Of a stretch of 64,000 nt of DNA, positions 12,641 to 24,615 are shown one piece after another. The notes below the pieces were generated by a model. That model was not told the DNA's origin. It did not search any database and saw only the letters and a list, made by a program, of their open reading frames with translations. The DNA is from Ashinkailepas kermadecensis. Its lineage: Eukaryota > Arthropoda > Thecostraca > Neolepadidae. Where the stretch lies: positions 62,001-126,000 of the forward strand of contig JAOTOM010004953.1 in the NCBI GenBank assembly GCA_034440615.1, given 5' to 3'. The position numbers and the translations under genes are program-made. Numbering within the stretch: position 1 is the first letter of the stretch; each line of letters begins with the position of its first letter.

Positions 12641-13422
12641 CTGTAGCCGTGACCACTCCATTATTCCGACTCGTTACCTCCCAGCATTCGGAAAAGTAGA
12701 CAACCCTAAATTCAAGCTTTTATCTCCAAAGACCTGGGACATGACGCAACTGGGGAACGTCAGTAGCCACTTGTCACGACCCGCAGGAAGTGTTCCATTT
12801 CGGACACGTGCGACGCGCTGTTCGGACCGGTGCCGGTGTGCTGGACCGACCTGGCGGAGTCTTCAATATGGACTCGGAACACGCGACTATCACGAGTCTG
12901 ATAATCGTCACACGGACTCTCTACGTCACAAGCGTGCTGACACCGGTCTCGAGCGCAACGACCGGCTGAGCACATGAGACGACAGGGTCATAGTAGCGCC
13001 ACCACCGCGATAAAGAAGGCAGAGGACTACAAGAGAGGTTTAAGCATTGCTACACGCAACGCTCGTATATGTAATGCTATACGTGAAAAGTGGTAGGGTT
13101 GCATGCAACCTCTGCATATCTCGGTGGCGTCTTCAAGCACGAGGTGGTGAGTGCACCATCTCGTGCAAATGTGCAAAGCTAGTGCACAGTGAGTTGCGGT
13201 GGGCAAATGTGATGCTGGCCAATATTTGTCCTTTCTCGCTTTAAGCCTGGGCTTGGCTTACAGTGGAAGAGCATCACAGAATCTCGCCGCTCCCACGTGG
13301 CAGCTAGGGTGCACCATTTCGGAAGTGTCTGGTGCATGGGAATGTGTAGCATGGCCAGAGACATGCTACCGTAAGCGACCGTGCATCAATGCGCACCGCC
13401 ATCGCAGCTGCACGCCGGCATG
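12641..13422. other. No gene recognised
   Basis: Mixed sequence between two arrays. The weak frames have no family motif. Confidence 0.5.
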
Positions 13423-14041
13423 GCTCGACAGAAGCGGCTGGGCGGAGCTGCGGTGTCCGGACACCGGCCAGCCCGAGACACGTCAGCACGGCTCGACTGA
13501 AGCGGCTGGTCGGCGCTGCGGTGTCCGGACACCGGCCAGCCCGAGACACGTCAGCACGGCTCGACTGAAGCGGCTGGTCGGCGCTGCGGTGTCCGGACAC
13601 CGGCCAGCCCGAGACACGTCAGCACGGCTCGACTGAAGCGGCTGGTCGGCGCTGCGGTGTCCGGACACCGGCCAGCCCGAGACACGTCAGCACGGCTCGA
13701 CTGAAGCGGCTGGTCGGCGCTGCGGTCACGGCTCGACTGTGGTCGGCGGGGCCGGACACCGGCCAGCCCGAGACACGTCAGTACGGCTCGACTGAAGCGG
13801 CTGGTCGGCGCTGCGGTGTCCGGACACCGGCCAGCCCGAGACACGTCAGCACGGCTCGACTGACGCGGCTGGTCGGCGCTGCGGTGTCCGGACACCGGCC
13901 AGCCCGAGACACGTCAGCACGGCTCGACTGAAGCGGCTGGTCGGCGCTGCGGTGTCCGGACACCGGCCAGCCCGAGACACGTCAGCACGGCTCGACTGAA
14001 GCGGCTGGTCGGCGCTGCGGTGTCCGGACACCGGCCAGCCA
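13423..14041 (+). repeat. Minisatellite, 68-bp unit, about nine copies
   Basis: The unit includes CGGTGTCCGGACACCG, GCCAGCCCGAGACACGTCAG and CACGGCTCGACTGAAGCGGC. Eight copies carry the perfect 16-nt palindrome. One copy at about 13722-13765 has an internal deletion that removes it. Copies are otherwise almost identical. Confidence 0.97.
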
Positions 14042-14229
14042 CGCCAACTATGAGACACGCCAACTATGTTTGGTGAGCTAAGTGGCTGATCAGTGACGCC
14101 GGATGAGTGACGTCACAGCTGCCAGTCGCCGCGCCGGCACAAGTTGGGTAAGCCGGAGCCAAGGTTGGCAGACCGGGCGCCGTGACAAGGGGTCCTTTGT
14201 GCCGGGACGGGATAGCGGCACACGGCGGA
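14042..14229. other. Spacer between the 68-bp and 60-bp arrays
   Basis: Short unique-looking spacer; nothing recognised. Confidence 0.5.
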
Positions 14230-15592
14230 AGCCAGGCGTCGACCGGCGCAGAGTGGTGGCAGCCGGTGGTCCGGCAGTCCACCCCTCCGTCCCAGGCGTC
14301 GACCGGCGCAGAGTGGTGGCAGCCGGTGGTCCGGCAGTCCACCCCTCCGTCCCAGGCGTGGACAGGCGCAGAGTGGTGGCAGCCGGTGGTCCGGCAGTCC
14401 ACCCCTCCGTCCCAGGCGTCGACCGGCGCAGAGTGGTGGCAGCCGGTGGTCCGGCAGTCCACCCCTCCGTCCCAGGCGTCGACCGGCGCAGAGTGGTGGC
14501 AGCCGGTGGTCCGGCAGTCCACCCTTCCGTCCCAGGCGTGGACAGGCGCAGAGTGGTGGCAGCCGGTGGTCCGGCAGTCCACACCCTCCGTCCCAGGCGT
14601 GGACAGGCGCAGAGTGGTGGCAGCCGGTGGTCCGGCAGTCCACCCCTCCGTCCCAGGCGTGGACAGGCGCAGAGTGGTGGCAGCCGGTGGTCCGGCAGTC
14701 CACCCCTCCGTCCCAGGAGGGGAGGCGCAGAGTGGTGGCAGCCGGTGGTCCGGCAGTCCACCCCTCCGTCCCAGGCGTGGACAGGCGCAGAGTGGTGGCA
14801 GCCGGTGGTCCGGCAGTCCACCCCTCCGTCCCAGGCGTGGACAGGCGCAGAGTGGTGGCAGCCGGTGGTCCGGCAGTCCACCCTCCGTCCCAGGCGTGGA
14901 CAGGCGCAGAGTGGTGGCAGCCGGTGGTCCGGCAGTCCACCCCTCCGTCCCAGGAGGGGAGGCGCAGAGTGGTGGCAGCCGGTGGTCCGGCAGTCCACCC
15001 CTCCGTCCCAGGCGTGGACAGGCGCAGAGTGGTGGCAGCTGGTCGTCCAGCAGTCCACCCCTCCGTCCCAGGCGTGGACAGGCGCAGAGTGGTGGCAGCC
15101 GGTGGTCCGGCAGTCCACCCCTCCGTCCCAGGCGTGGACAGGCGCAGAGTGGTGGCAGCCGGTGGTCCGGCAGTCCACCCCTCCGTCCCAGGCGTGGACA
15201 GGCGCAGAGTGGTGGCAGCCGGTGGTCCGGCAGTCCACCCCTCCGTCCCAGGCGTGGACAGGCGCAGAGTGGTGGCAGCCGGTGGTCCGGCAGTCCACCC
15301 CTCCGTCCCAGGCGTGGACAGGCGCAGAGTGGTGGCAGCCGGTGGTCCGGCAGTCCACCCCTCCGTCCCAGGAGGGGAGGCGCAGAGTGGTGGCAGCCGG
15401 TGGTCCGGCAGTCCACCCCTCCGTCCCAGGCGTGGACAGGCGCAGAGTGGTGGCAGCCGGTGGTCCGGCAGTCCACCCCTCCGTCCCAGGCGTGGACAGG
15501 CGCAGACTCGTGGCAGCTGGTCGTCCAGCAGTCCACCCCTCCGTCCCAGGCGTGGACAGTCGTGGCAGCCGATGGCCCGGCAGTCCACACAT
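14230..15592 (+). repeat. Minisatellite, 60-bp unit, about 22 copies
   Basis: The unit reads GCGTGGACAGGCGCAGAGTG, GTGGCAGCCGGTGGTCCGGC, AGTCCACCCCTCCGTCCCAG. The first units carry CGTCGACC instead of CGTGGACA. Three shortened units (near 14716, 14953 and 15372) replace GCGTGGACAGGCG with a GGAGGGGAGGCG version. Some 1-bp indels occur. Because 60 is divisible by three, 20-residue periodic frames stay open on both strands (up to about 560 codons). I do not regard them as genes. Confidence 0.97.
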
Positions 15593-15719
15593 TCGTCCAC
15601 GATTTCACCAGACATCCATGAAATATAATATGTGCAATGCTGCGATTATGAAACATCAAGGCACCATTCAGATGTCGACTCGGAAAAGTCCACCGCCAGA
15701 CCGACGGAATACCAATGAA

Positions 15720-16680
15720 CTGACCCTTGGGTGGTGCCCTTCGCTGAAGCATCCATGGCTGCCATACAAAAACTAGCTCTGGTCGACAACGACGTCAGGC
15801 CACGCATATCCGATCGATACTTTGATGACATCACAGAATCCGACTGTGACACCGTTTCACTAAAACACCAACTTGAAGCCGCAGCTGAACCGGAGTTCAT
15901 AGTTGAAGCCGGTGAAAATATATCGAAGGCAAGGCCACCTTCCTGGATGTGACCACCGATGCACAGCAAACACCATGTAAAGGTCAGTGCTTGAACGGAG
16001 CTGGAGAGTGCCCTGAACGTTATAAGAGTGATACGACTAAGGAATACACCCACCGTACTCTGAAACACACCTTCACACGGTTCACCGTGCGTCAGGAAGT
16101 GACCAAGATTTAGCAAGCAGTTCAGGACAAATATTCAGTATCCTGCACATACTAACCAATCCCAAAAGACCTTCGCTTAGCACTTACAATCAATCCAGCA
16201 GCCGACACCGCCTGACAGCATCCACAGCCTATCCTACTACTTACAACTTCCCCTATCAAAACATTGTGCCTCCAGTATGCAAGCACGGCGGAAATACACC
16301 CAAACTATTATACCCAGAAACTTCGAAGACAATTAGCGACTGGTCGCGTAAGAGTGAACGCCTGCATTGGAAGTTCAAAAAGACGTCAACATTTATCGTG
16401 AAGAACAACTCATCGCACGATCGAGCATCGCTCCAGCAAACTGTCGTCATATATCACTATGAATGTAATATGAGAGACTGCACATTTCTAACAAACAGTA
16501 TACAAAGCGGCGGCACATATGCCGCCTGCACCCAGCGTCTCAACATGCACCTGCAAAGTGACGGCCCCTGACGCATGCCCAACAGCATCACAACACACCA
16601 CTCACAGGGCAAAAACTAACAGAATACACCAAAATACTGCCCAGTGTGAAGGTCTCCTTGCTGTGAAGGCCTTTTAACAA
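15720..16680 (+). pseudogene. Penelope-like element remnant: reverse transcriptase plus GIY-YIG-type endonuclease
   Basis: Penelope-like elements encode an RT followed by a GIY-YIG endonuclease. Here 15731-15930 gives MAAIQKLAL and then RYFDD at 15815-15829, the RT catalytic box in its usual Y-x-DD form. After a frameshift near 15925, EGKATFLDV and CLNGAGECPERYK follow; FLDV and a CxN...CPxRYK segment are typical of PLE RTs. After a stop at 16111-16113 and another frame change, 16107-16571 carries KNNSSHDRASLQQTVVIYHY-EC, like the 'NNxxxxxxxxVVYxxxC' entry to the endonuclease, and RLNMHLQSDGP. A further shift gives HHNTPLTGQKLTEYTKIL. The central YIG part is not preserved. Sequence to about 16900 ends with GCGAAACGTTTTG, plausible for a PLE terminal region. 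It is clearly non-functional. Confidence 0.78.
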
Positions 16681-17172
16681 GCCGCACACATCGAGAAGAC
16701 CGACCCGCCCATCTAGTATTAGGTGCATGCACGTGAACTCCGCTACTTCATGTTGAACCATCGCTCAAACCAGTGTGAGATATACGAGTTAGTTGTGCAT
16801 TGAGTTGTGCATAGTTGTGCATTGAAAATGATTGTACCGAAGCGAAATGATGAAAATATGTGTCAACTGTGCGAAACGTTTTGTTTTGTTTTGCGTGCCA
16901 ACAATAGGGTACGTACTGAACTTTTTACCATGAATATCAGAAGTATTATGTGCTAACAGGAGTTAGAAACGCTAAGGATAATGCCAAAAACAAAAATACA
17001 AGGATAATATTACAATAATATAATATAATAATATAATAACATAATATAACATAATATAAAATAAAATAATGCAATAACACAAGGATTCGCTGGCTCTAAC
17101 ATTCAATGAAACGTGCACATACGAGCACTCACCTACGACTTCCACATTCACATACCTACACATACACATCTA
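16681..17172. other. PLE tail and AT-rich sequence
   Basis: 16780-16900 has repeated 'agttgtgcattg' and a CGAAACG motif, probably the 3' end of the Penelope-like remnant. 17000-17080 is a low-complexity 'aataatataat' stretch. No gene. Confidence 0.45.
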
Positions 17173-17385
<213 letters not shown>

Positions 17386-17388
<3 letters not shown>

Positions 17389-18317
17389 TATACATACGGT
17401 TGCGTGGATACATGTATATATCGGTGTATATGTCATGTTGTCACGTTTGGTGTTAAGATGACATGCGATGTATGATGTGTATTAAAATGTATGCAGCATG
17501 TCAGTATTCGTCACGATTTTCTATGGAACACCGCAAGGCAATAGCAATTTTCCCCATACATTGGTGGTTCAATCGCCAGCCTGTGAATCCTTCTCGCTGC
17601 ACCAATGGCTGAGAGGGACGTATCGCCACTGGCCAACTCAAATGCAGCCGGTCTCCCCAGTCGTGTTTGCATGGACTCCGAGTATGTAGTTCTGCCCTCA
17701 GGAGGCTGAGCGGCAGAACTAAACCCCGGATCTGGTTCTGGCTACGTCTGTCTCTCTTTCCTCACGGACTGATTCTTGCGACTACGCAAGGATTCGCCAA
17801 CAATATGATGATAGACAGCCGACGGCGCGTTGCCACGTCGCGCGCACTGATAGTGCTGAGGTTCTGATTAGCATTGGTCTAATGTCTTACTCTCTGTGAT
17901 CTTGTGTCTGTCCAAGCAACTTGGACGCTTCTGTGGCGCGTGATTTGGGTGCATTATTGATGGATGCAAAGCATCTGCGCCTGCTCATTAGCGGGAAACA
18001 CCAAACAGGTCGGTTGTAGCTTCACACACATGCAAATGTGTTAACCTCTAGACGGGACCGGAACCTATTCAAAATGATAGGATGGACTGAATGAATCGAG
18101 GAAATTAGATGGTCTGAATAGGTTGAGAGGGCTACTCCAAAGGAATCCACGTTAAAATCCTAAATTATTTGGATGGCTTATATCAACTTTGGGTGGGGGA
18201 GACTTGAGCCCTCCCAAAAAGTATTTAAAGTTACACCCCTGTCTCAAGACATAAGAGATCACTTCGGCAATATATCCACTCATCTAGCAATCTAGCAATT
18301 AATCAGTAGGAGGCGGA
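17386..18317. other. No gene recognised; one small hairpin
   Basis: At 17687-17696 and 17712-17721 there are perfect 10-bp arms (TAGTTCTGCC / GGCAGAACTA) around a 15-nt loop that can pair further. No coding region is supported. Confidence 0.45.
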
Positions 18318-18492
18318 AGCAGGTGCTTTGATGGTAACGGGTATTCACCGGTAAAACAGCTGCCCTGATAGTATTGGGTCTCAAGTAGTGGAGCAAAACT
18401 GTGCTGTGCGAATGGGTGTTCAATGGTGGAGCAGTTGTTGCGGTGATAATGGATCTGCTTTGGTGGAACAGCTGTCCTGGTGGTAATGCATA
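18318..18492 (+). repeat. Degenerate tandem repeat, about 50-60 bp unit
   Basis: Three to four diverged copies of a unit containing 'tgatggtaatgg', 'ggtggagcag' and 'acagctgtcctg'. Confidence 0.55.
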
Positions 18493-18922
18493 CAGGGTGC
18501 TAAGCACTACAGTGACCTTCAGTCATACCGACTTGCATTGATAACTTGCATGTTCCATAGGATCAAGTGAAAGTCTGAGCGCCTATTGGTTGAGATTAAT
18601 TGAGATAAGACCAGCTTTAATTAGTCAAGCTGTCAAGAGGCATATTAGTCCCTGTTGAAAGCTTCCCTCTCGCCAGGGAGCAAATGGCGATACATTCCAT
18701 CCATGAAGAATTATAAGGCGAACGAGATGGGACGAAGCCTTCTGACGAAGTCCAGAGGAGGCTATCCTTGACTCATTGATTATTCGATATTTATCTGGGC
18801 TAGATCCGAACTGTTTCTGAATTATTGGGGCTAATGACTATTCCCGTCGACTTCTTGCTCATGCAGTTGTTTTCATCACCTTTGGGAGCCGTGATGCGCG
18901 ACCAGTGTGCCCATACCATGCC
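18493..18922. other. No gene recognised
   Basis: Unique-looking sequence with short frames only and no motif. Confidence 0.45.
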
Positions 18923-18931
18923 ACACCAGCC

Positions 18932-18993
18932 GCAAAAAGACTTCGGACTTGCGTGCGATATTGCTATTGGAAAGCGATCCGAAGTCTTTTTGC
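18932..18993. repeat. Perfect 16-bp hairpin inside the left end
   Basis: GCAAAAAGACTTCGGA at 18932-18947 pairs with TCCGAAGTCTTTTTGC at 18978-18993 across a 30-nt loop. The same 16-mer therefore occurs three times around this relic, twice here and once (one mismatch) at 19606-19631. Confidence 0.9.
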
Positions 18994-19571
18994 GTTTCCC
19001 GCGCTACCGATTCAAATATGCTAGTGGGAAGCATCTTGCAACTTTCGTGGTGATCCACTAAGCCAATGTAGGGGCCAGCGTTTATCAGTGCTAGATGGAG
19101 ATGACATGGAGAGGCTGTGTTTGTGCCGTGTCGAGTTCAGAATTCCTAGATTTTCGTTCGCAGTGGCGTGCGCCGTTTACTTTTCATATGCTGTAATGAG
19201 CATACCTGATAAGTGTTGTTTAAATGAGTGGAAGTTCTGCATTATTGCGTAGAGGCGAGACAACGTCCCAATAAAGATGGAATGCGAACGGCTTGGCAAA
19301 TTCAAGTCCTTCCGCAGCCGGTGCTGAATCGTTCGAACAGGCACGTCTTCCAGCAACCTGGGATGGCTCCCGTTCAATGTCAGACGCTATCAGTCAAGGG
19401 TTCTTCTTCATTTCCCTCGTCATGAGATTATTGGTAGTCCTAGACGCTTTCCTCCGTCTTCTCTCACCGAACGTGTGCTCAGGTACGTCCGGTGGCAGCC
19501 GCCTGGCCGCCGCCAGCAACTTCATGAAGCGTGACATCGCTCGACCGGCAAGTTCGCATATCGTCTTTATC

Positions 19572-19600
19572 GGGACGTTTTCTTTACTCCGAAAACGTCC
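19572..19600. repeat. Short hairpin
   Basis: GGACGTTTTC (19573-19582) and GAAAACGTCC (19591-19600) form a perfect 10-bp stem with an 8-nt loop. Confidence 0.8.
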
Positions 19601-19673
19601 TACAGGTCCGAAGTCCTTTTGCGGCTGGTGTCGCGCAACGCGAATCCAGTGGTATAGTGCACCCGATAACACT

Positions 19674-19689
19674 ACAAGTGATATCACTT
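19674..19689. repeat. 16-nt perfect palindrome CAAGTGATATCACTTG
   Basis: Self-complementary site just beyond the right inverted repeat of the Tc1-like relic. It has no assigned role. Confidence 0.8.
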
Positions 19690-21289
19690 GATGCCAGCGC
19701 GAAATCACCTGTCATGTCCTCTTAGTCGTAAAATATAGGCAATGAACATTGTTGTGCTGAGCAAAACAATATCCATTGTTATAGCACGGCTAGGTGTGGA
19801 ACTTAAAATAAGCCTTAGGTGTATGGCTTTCGAAATATAAACTGAATACCATAAATCGGGCGACCACACTTCGTGACGCCCCTGTGGAACATCGTGCTTC
19901 GCCTCTTGTCTGGCAAGCTGGGCTTTAGCCTACGCCGTGGAGCCAACCAATCCACCTCCGCCGGGGCGAGGGGGGGAGCATCTGCGCCTGGATCTAAAAG
20001 AGCATCATGGAAAACATAGCAATGCTCTTATGAACTTCTGAGAAAGACTCCAGTAAAGCATGAGCTTAATATTCAGGGAAGCAATATTCGTCAAAGTTGT
20101 TGTATATTATACGTGCCTGCTGCGGCACAGGATGACAACGACCGACGACAAACGTTTGATGCTGGCCTTACTTCAATTGTGACTTTCTTGATTATGTTCC
20201 TGCATCAAAGCCGGGGTCATATGGGTCTTAGAGCTTCATCTAACACGCAGGCCAATACATGGGTGTCAAATCGTGTGACCTTTGGTGACCTAGTCCGGCC
20301 TCAAGAGACTTTATTTTTGGTTAAACCCAGTGTAATCATGGGTGCTAATTTCGGATTCAGCGACCATGCATAGAACCTCGGAGAGCGTTAGAACCATCAA
20401 CGTATTATCATGCATTTGTATCGCACGTGATGAATTAATACTGGCTGGACAGGTCTAGCCGAGTTGGGTCGTGATCTTGAAAAATACAAAATATTTTTGT
20501 TTTAAGAAATAAATATAATTGGCACAAATACTAAGAAGACGATGCAAATTTTCCGAAGTTGGCCTTTCCTAAAATGAATGACCATTAACTCATCGAAGTA
20601 CCGGGATAATGAAAATATTCATACCCAAGGACACTATTAATACTGCATGCTTTCTACTTAAAAATAGCAAAATTACAAAGGTAACGAAAATATTGAGACC
20701 ATAGACACAGTTACACTGTATGCTTTCTTAAAATGTTGTCTTAAAATGTACCCTTATTCGAGCTTTCATTCTAGAAGTACATAGTCGCATTTAGCATACC
20801 TATAATGTACTAATCTGCCATGATTTAGTGTTAATATTGGCACAGAAGATGGCCAATTTATGAAGCACACCAAGTTCCAACCTACAGTGCCGCTTCGTTC
20901 CCTGAATATTGGCGAAAATCTCAGCAGTTTACATCGTTCACCCGACTTCCTCCTTCCTTGCTACGGCAAGGATCAAAGGCACCTCCTCCTGCAGCACCTG
21001 TAGCATACATCCGTGAACCAGCATTGACTCTTCTTCCATAAGACCTTCAAGAATGGCGAATACACTGGGTCGACGAAGGAGGCGGAAAATAGGAAGAGGA
21101 AGGCTGGATAAAGAGGATTAGGAGTCAGAAATGGCTGCTGTCCTCCAATTTCGCGGCAGAGAAAGTGAGAAGAGTCGGTATGAAGGCTGTAATCACGCGC
21201 ACTTACAAGTGTTGAACATCTGCTGACTGGAAGTGTGAAGGACGCTTGGGCAATTGTGGTCAGATACGACATGCATGGCGGGAGATGGA
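19690..21289. other. No gene recognised
   Basis: AT-rich and mixed sequence. The short frames, for example at 20113-20373, show no family motif. Confidence 0.5.
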
Positions 21290-21505
21290 CTATAGAGGAG
21301 GGTCTGAGGCCAGGTGGTGGCGGGAGTGGCAGGTCTGAGGTCGGGGGTAGAGTGGTGGGAGATGGATTATCGTGGTGGGTTCGAGGTTGGATGGTGGTGG
21401 GAGTGGCAGGTCTGATGTCGGGGGTAGAGTGGTGGGAGATGGATTATCGTGGTGGGTTCGAGGTTGGATGGTGGTGGGAGATGAACTATCGTAGTGGGTC
21501 TGAGG
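21290..21505 (+). repeat. Degenerate G-rich tandem repeat
   Basis: A block of about 80 bp containing GGTGGGAGATGGATTATCG and TGGTGGGTTCGAGGTTGGAT occurs twice in full (from about 21329 and 21409), with partial copies on both sides. Confidence 0.85.
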
Positions 21506-22458
21506 GCGATTTGAGGGGTGAGGGCTGGTGGAGACCCTGCTAAGTCGGCACCACCTTGATATGTCACTGAGGATGACAGGTAAATACAGGAATCAGTACT
21601 AGTCTATCATCTAAATTTCATCCATGCATGCTTTGTAAGAACGCTTGGAGAAGGCCGACCCCTTCCCTTTTCTCCCTCTGTTCGATCTTATTTCCTCCTC
21701 TATAATTGCATGCAAACCCGGCATTGCATACGACATCGTCCATGGCAGTTGAAACAAATGGCCTTCAGTCACGCAGCGATAACAAGACACATAATTGAGA
21801 TAAAAAGCAAGCGTTGCAGTCAGGAGAGAAAGATGGTCCTGTGAGCACACAGCTACCCCGTATGCACGTGCAAAGCAAATTCAGAACGCCTAGTGTGTAC
21901 AGGTTCAGTAATCTAGCGCTGCAAATGGTGCAGGATTGTGTGCTCACAGTGCGAAGTTGGTACTGACGCCCATGGACCCGGTAGCAGGAGGATCTGATTG
22001 TTATCTCTCTCAACCTTCAGATTGTACAGCACATTTCAAGACCGGTGGATGCCTATCTCCAAACAGCTCTGCAGACAACCTTCAGCAGATTTATGCTGGG
22101 TCATGCGATTAATGCGGCGGTATGACTGCATTAAATTGCTCACCCCGACGAGGGGCGGTGATTGATGGGAAAACGCGCCGCCACAAATGACAGGATGCTG
22201 TCTCACCACCTGGTTGCAATCGGGCTGAGTCTTTGTCTTTCACAGCGTCAGCATGTTGTGATGCGTGCTCGTCTCAGCCACGCCGTACTTTTCTCGCTGA
22301 CATCCCGCATGACAGCTGGCCTGGACATCAGGCGACAGCGCGCAGCGTTCATGCAAAGGCACGCGGCAGCGGATCGCACCAAAACCGCAGACACTTCTGG
22401 CAAGCCTCGCCCGCCTGGCGTTTCTTTGAATAGACTTGTGAGGCTCGCCGAGCTGGCA
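21506..22458. other. No gene recognised
   Basis: Mixed sequence. A 116-codon frame at 22162-22512 enters the next repeat and has no recognisable domain. Confidence 0.5.
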
Positions 22459-22835
22459 TTTCCTCAAAGAGCCTTATTGTGGGACCTGTCAGGCCGGTGT
22501 TTCCTCGGATGACCTCGCTGTGGGGCCTGCCGGGCTGCTGTTTCGTAGGATGGCCTTGCTGTGGAGCCAGCCGGGCTGACGTTTCTTCAGCTGATCTTCT
22601 TGTTGTGAGATCCGCTGGGCTGCTGTTTCCTCGGATGATCTTGTTTTTGTAATAACTGGCGCTTCTTCGGATGAACTTGTGGGGCCTGTCGGCGGCTGTT
22701 TCCTCAAATGACCTTGTTGTGGGGCCTCTCCGCGGCTGTTTCCTCGTAAGACCTTGCTCTGGGGCCTGTCGGCTGACGTTTCCTCGGATGAACTTGTGGT
22801 GAGTTTTGTCGGTGGTTGTTTCCTCGGCTGTTCAT
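22459..22835 (+). repeat. Degenerate minisatellite, about 41-bp unit, nine copies
   Basis: Units begin TTTCCTCGGATGACCTTG and continue TGTGGGGCCTG and CGGGCTGCTG. Lengths vary from 36 to 44 bp and copies differ by many substitutions, so this is an old array. Confidence 0.88.
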
Positions 22836-24291
22836 GTTATGAACCGTGGCGCGTCCCTACACTGCATATGAACACCATGCTGGTCACTGACAGAAACAGC
22901 GTTGCGCTATATTGTCAAATGAGGCATGTATCAAGAAGTGCACCACATTAAATTAAATGAGTTTAATTTAGTATCCGACATATCCCAAAACCAAGTTCTT
23001 CACCAGACAACTTTGTCGCAATGTAGGTACTAGGTATCAGCGAACTTTCCAAATTATTTTTAGGTGTACGGCACATTATTTTTAATTGTTGTTTTACTAG
23101 CATATTCCAAGAAATCCAAGGGAACATTTTATATCAATGAATGTTGCAAACGTATTCGCCATGACGTGCAATATGGAAATCAATGATTGTATTTCGGATA
23201 ATATACTTACTTAAAGTCGTGCCTGCACGTTGATTAAATATGGCATGAACGAAATTTACAAACATCGAAATAACGCTAAAATCCGTATGCTGAGTAACAG
23301 TGTTGATTTGCCGTGAGTTCTTAGATTGGCTTTCACACTGTTCCGTCACTGTATTGCGCGTGTGTTCTTTATGCGTGCAAATATTGCATGTGCAGCTCAT
23401 ATCTCGTGGGTTTCACGGCAAGCGGGAAGATGTGAAACAGACGCGGCATTGCTCACTGCTTCACCGTTTCTGCTTCACTGCATGTACTTCACTGCTTCTG
23501 CTTCACATTGTTTATAATTTTGCTAGTGATGAACAACAACAATACTTTGTCTCTACCAGTGGAAAGCTAGTATGAGCTGTTGTAATGGTAGTCATGTCAT
23601 ATTTTGCATCTTTCTAGATAAAAAAAATATTGTTCATTTTGCTTAAGATAATCATAACCTTCAGTCTTGAAAAGTTATATTTACTTTGCCCACACCTGAT
23701 AAAAATTGTCTCTGATTAGATCTAACGACGTCTTTGAACCTGCTTCTTCCCTAACCGAACAAAGAAGGCTCATTTTGTACCGCGTATATATAGATTCATG
23801 GTTCACTAGGGCAGTTGACAGCGACGCGGCCCCTCGAGGTGGCCTGACAAAAACCTGGCAGTCGCCTGGCAAAAACGATAGCAGTAACACAAGCAGCACC
23901 GCATCGGGGGACGGCGAATCCACTTAGTATACTACTGTCGTCGACACAGACGGCCACTACAAACTAGAAATATATCTCCTTTATTGAACAAAGAAAAAAC
24001 AACAGTGTATGGATGAGATTCCAGTTGGCGAGCCTAATGGAAGCGGACAGGAGGAAGTTCTGCTCCGAGAACGTGGTCATTAGTCGTCCGTTTGCGGTGT
24101 GCTTATGGCCATGATACGTGCGTCCGTGCGAAGGCCGTCTCTGGATTGTTGTTTTCCGCCTCGCAGCGGCGGACCCCGGACTCGGCGCTAGTTACCTCCA
24201 GCCAGGCCGTCGGTCTCCCAATTACGTCATTAGTCGCCTCGGTCCGCACGGCGCGCGGGCCCCTGCGGCGCCGCTCGTCGTCGCCCGACCG
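22836..24291. other. No gene recognised
   Basis: AT-rich to about 23950, then GC-rich and CpG-dense sequence (24100-24290). The frames in the GC-rich part show no domain. A 5' part of some lost element or exon cannot be excluded. Confidence 0.45.
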
Positions 24292-24615
24292 ATAGATGCC
24301 GCCGTCGTCACGTGTGGGCGTGTGTCGACGATAGATCAATACAGGAGAGCAGCATACGGAGGTGCTGCTCAGATGGATGCCGCTGTCGTCACGTGTGGAC
24401 TTACGTCGATGATAGATCAACACAGGAGAGCAGCATTCGGAGGTGCCCCTCAGATGGATGCCGCTGTCGTCACGTGTGACGCGTGTCGACGATAGATTAA
24501 CACAGGAGAGCATCATGCGGAGGTGCCCCTAAGATGGATGCCGCTGTCATCATGTGTGTACGCGTGTCGACGATAGATTAACACAGGAGAGCAGCATTCG
24601 GAGGTGCTGCTCAGA
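24292..24615 (+). repeat. Minisatellite, about 81-bp unit, four copies
   Basis: Copies begin near 24292, 24372, 24452 and 24533 with GATGGATGCCGCTGTCGTC. They share ACGATAGATCAACACAGG and GCATTCGGAGGTGC. About 5-10 percent divergence. Confidence 0.93.

Larger units (their letters stand above)
18923..19631 (-). mobile_element. Decayed Tc1/mariner-like element with short inverted repeats
   Basis: 18923-18948 and 19606-19631 are inverted copies matching at 25 of 26 positions (ACACCAGCCGCAAAA...). On the minus strand, 19177-19377 reads HPRLLEDVPVRTIQHRLRKD-LNLPSRS, like the second helix-turn-helix of Tc1/mariner transposases ('VSxRTIxxRLxxxxLxSR'). Upstream on the same strand (about 19400-19580) PIKTICELAGRAMSRFMKLL resembles the first helix-turn-helix, and MTREMKKNP resembles the linker before it. 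Stops and frame changes separate the pieces. I see no DDE catalytic part, so this is an internally deleted relic. Confidence 0.55.

Noticed and set aside
14064..15776. ORFs of about 480-560 codons on both strands
   Set aside because: They are created by the 60-bp array. The flanks carry no domain, and several frames are open at once.
24092..24516. Possible GC-rich coding exon (frames of about 125-137 codons)
   Set aside because: The frames run into the 81-bp array and show no family motif.
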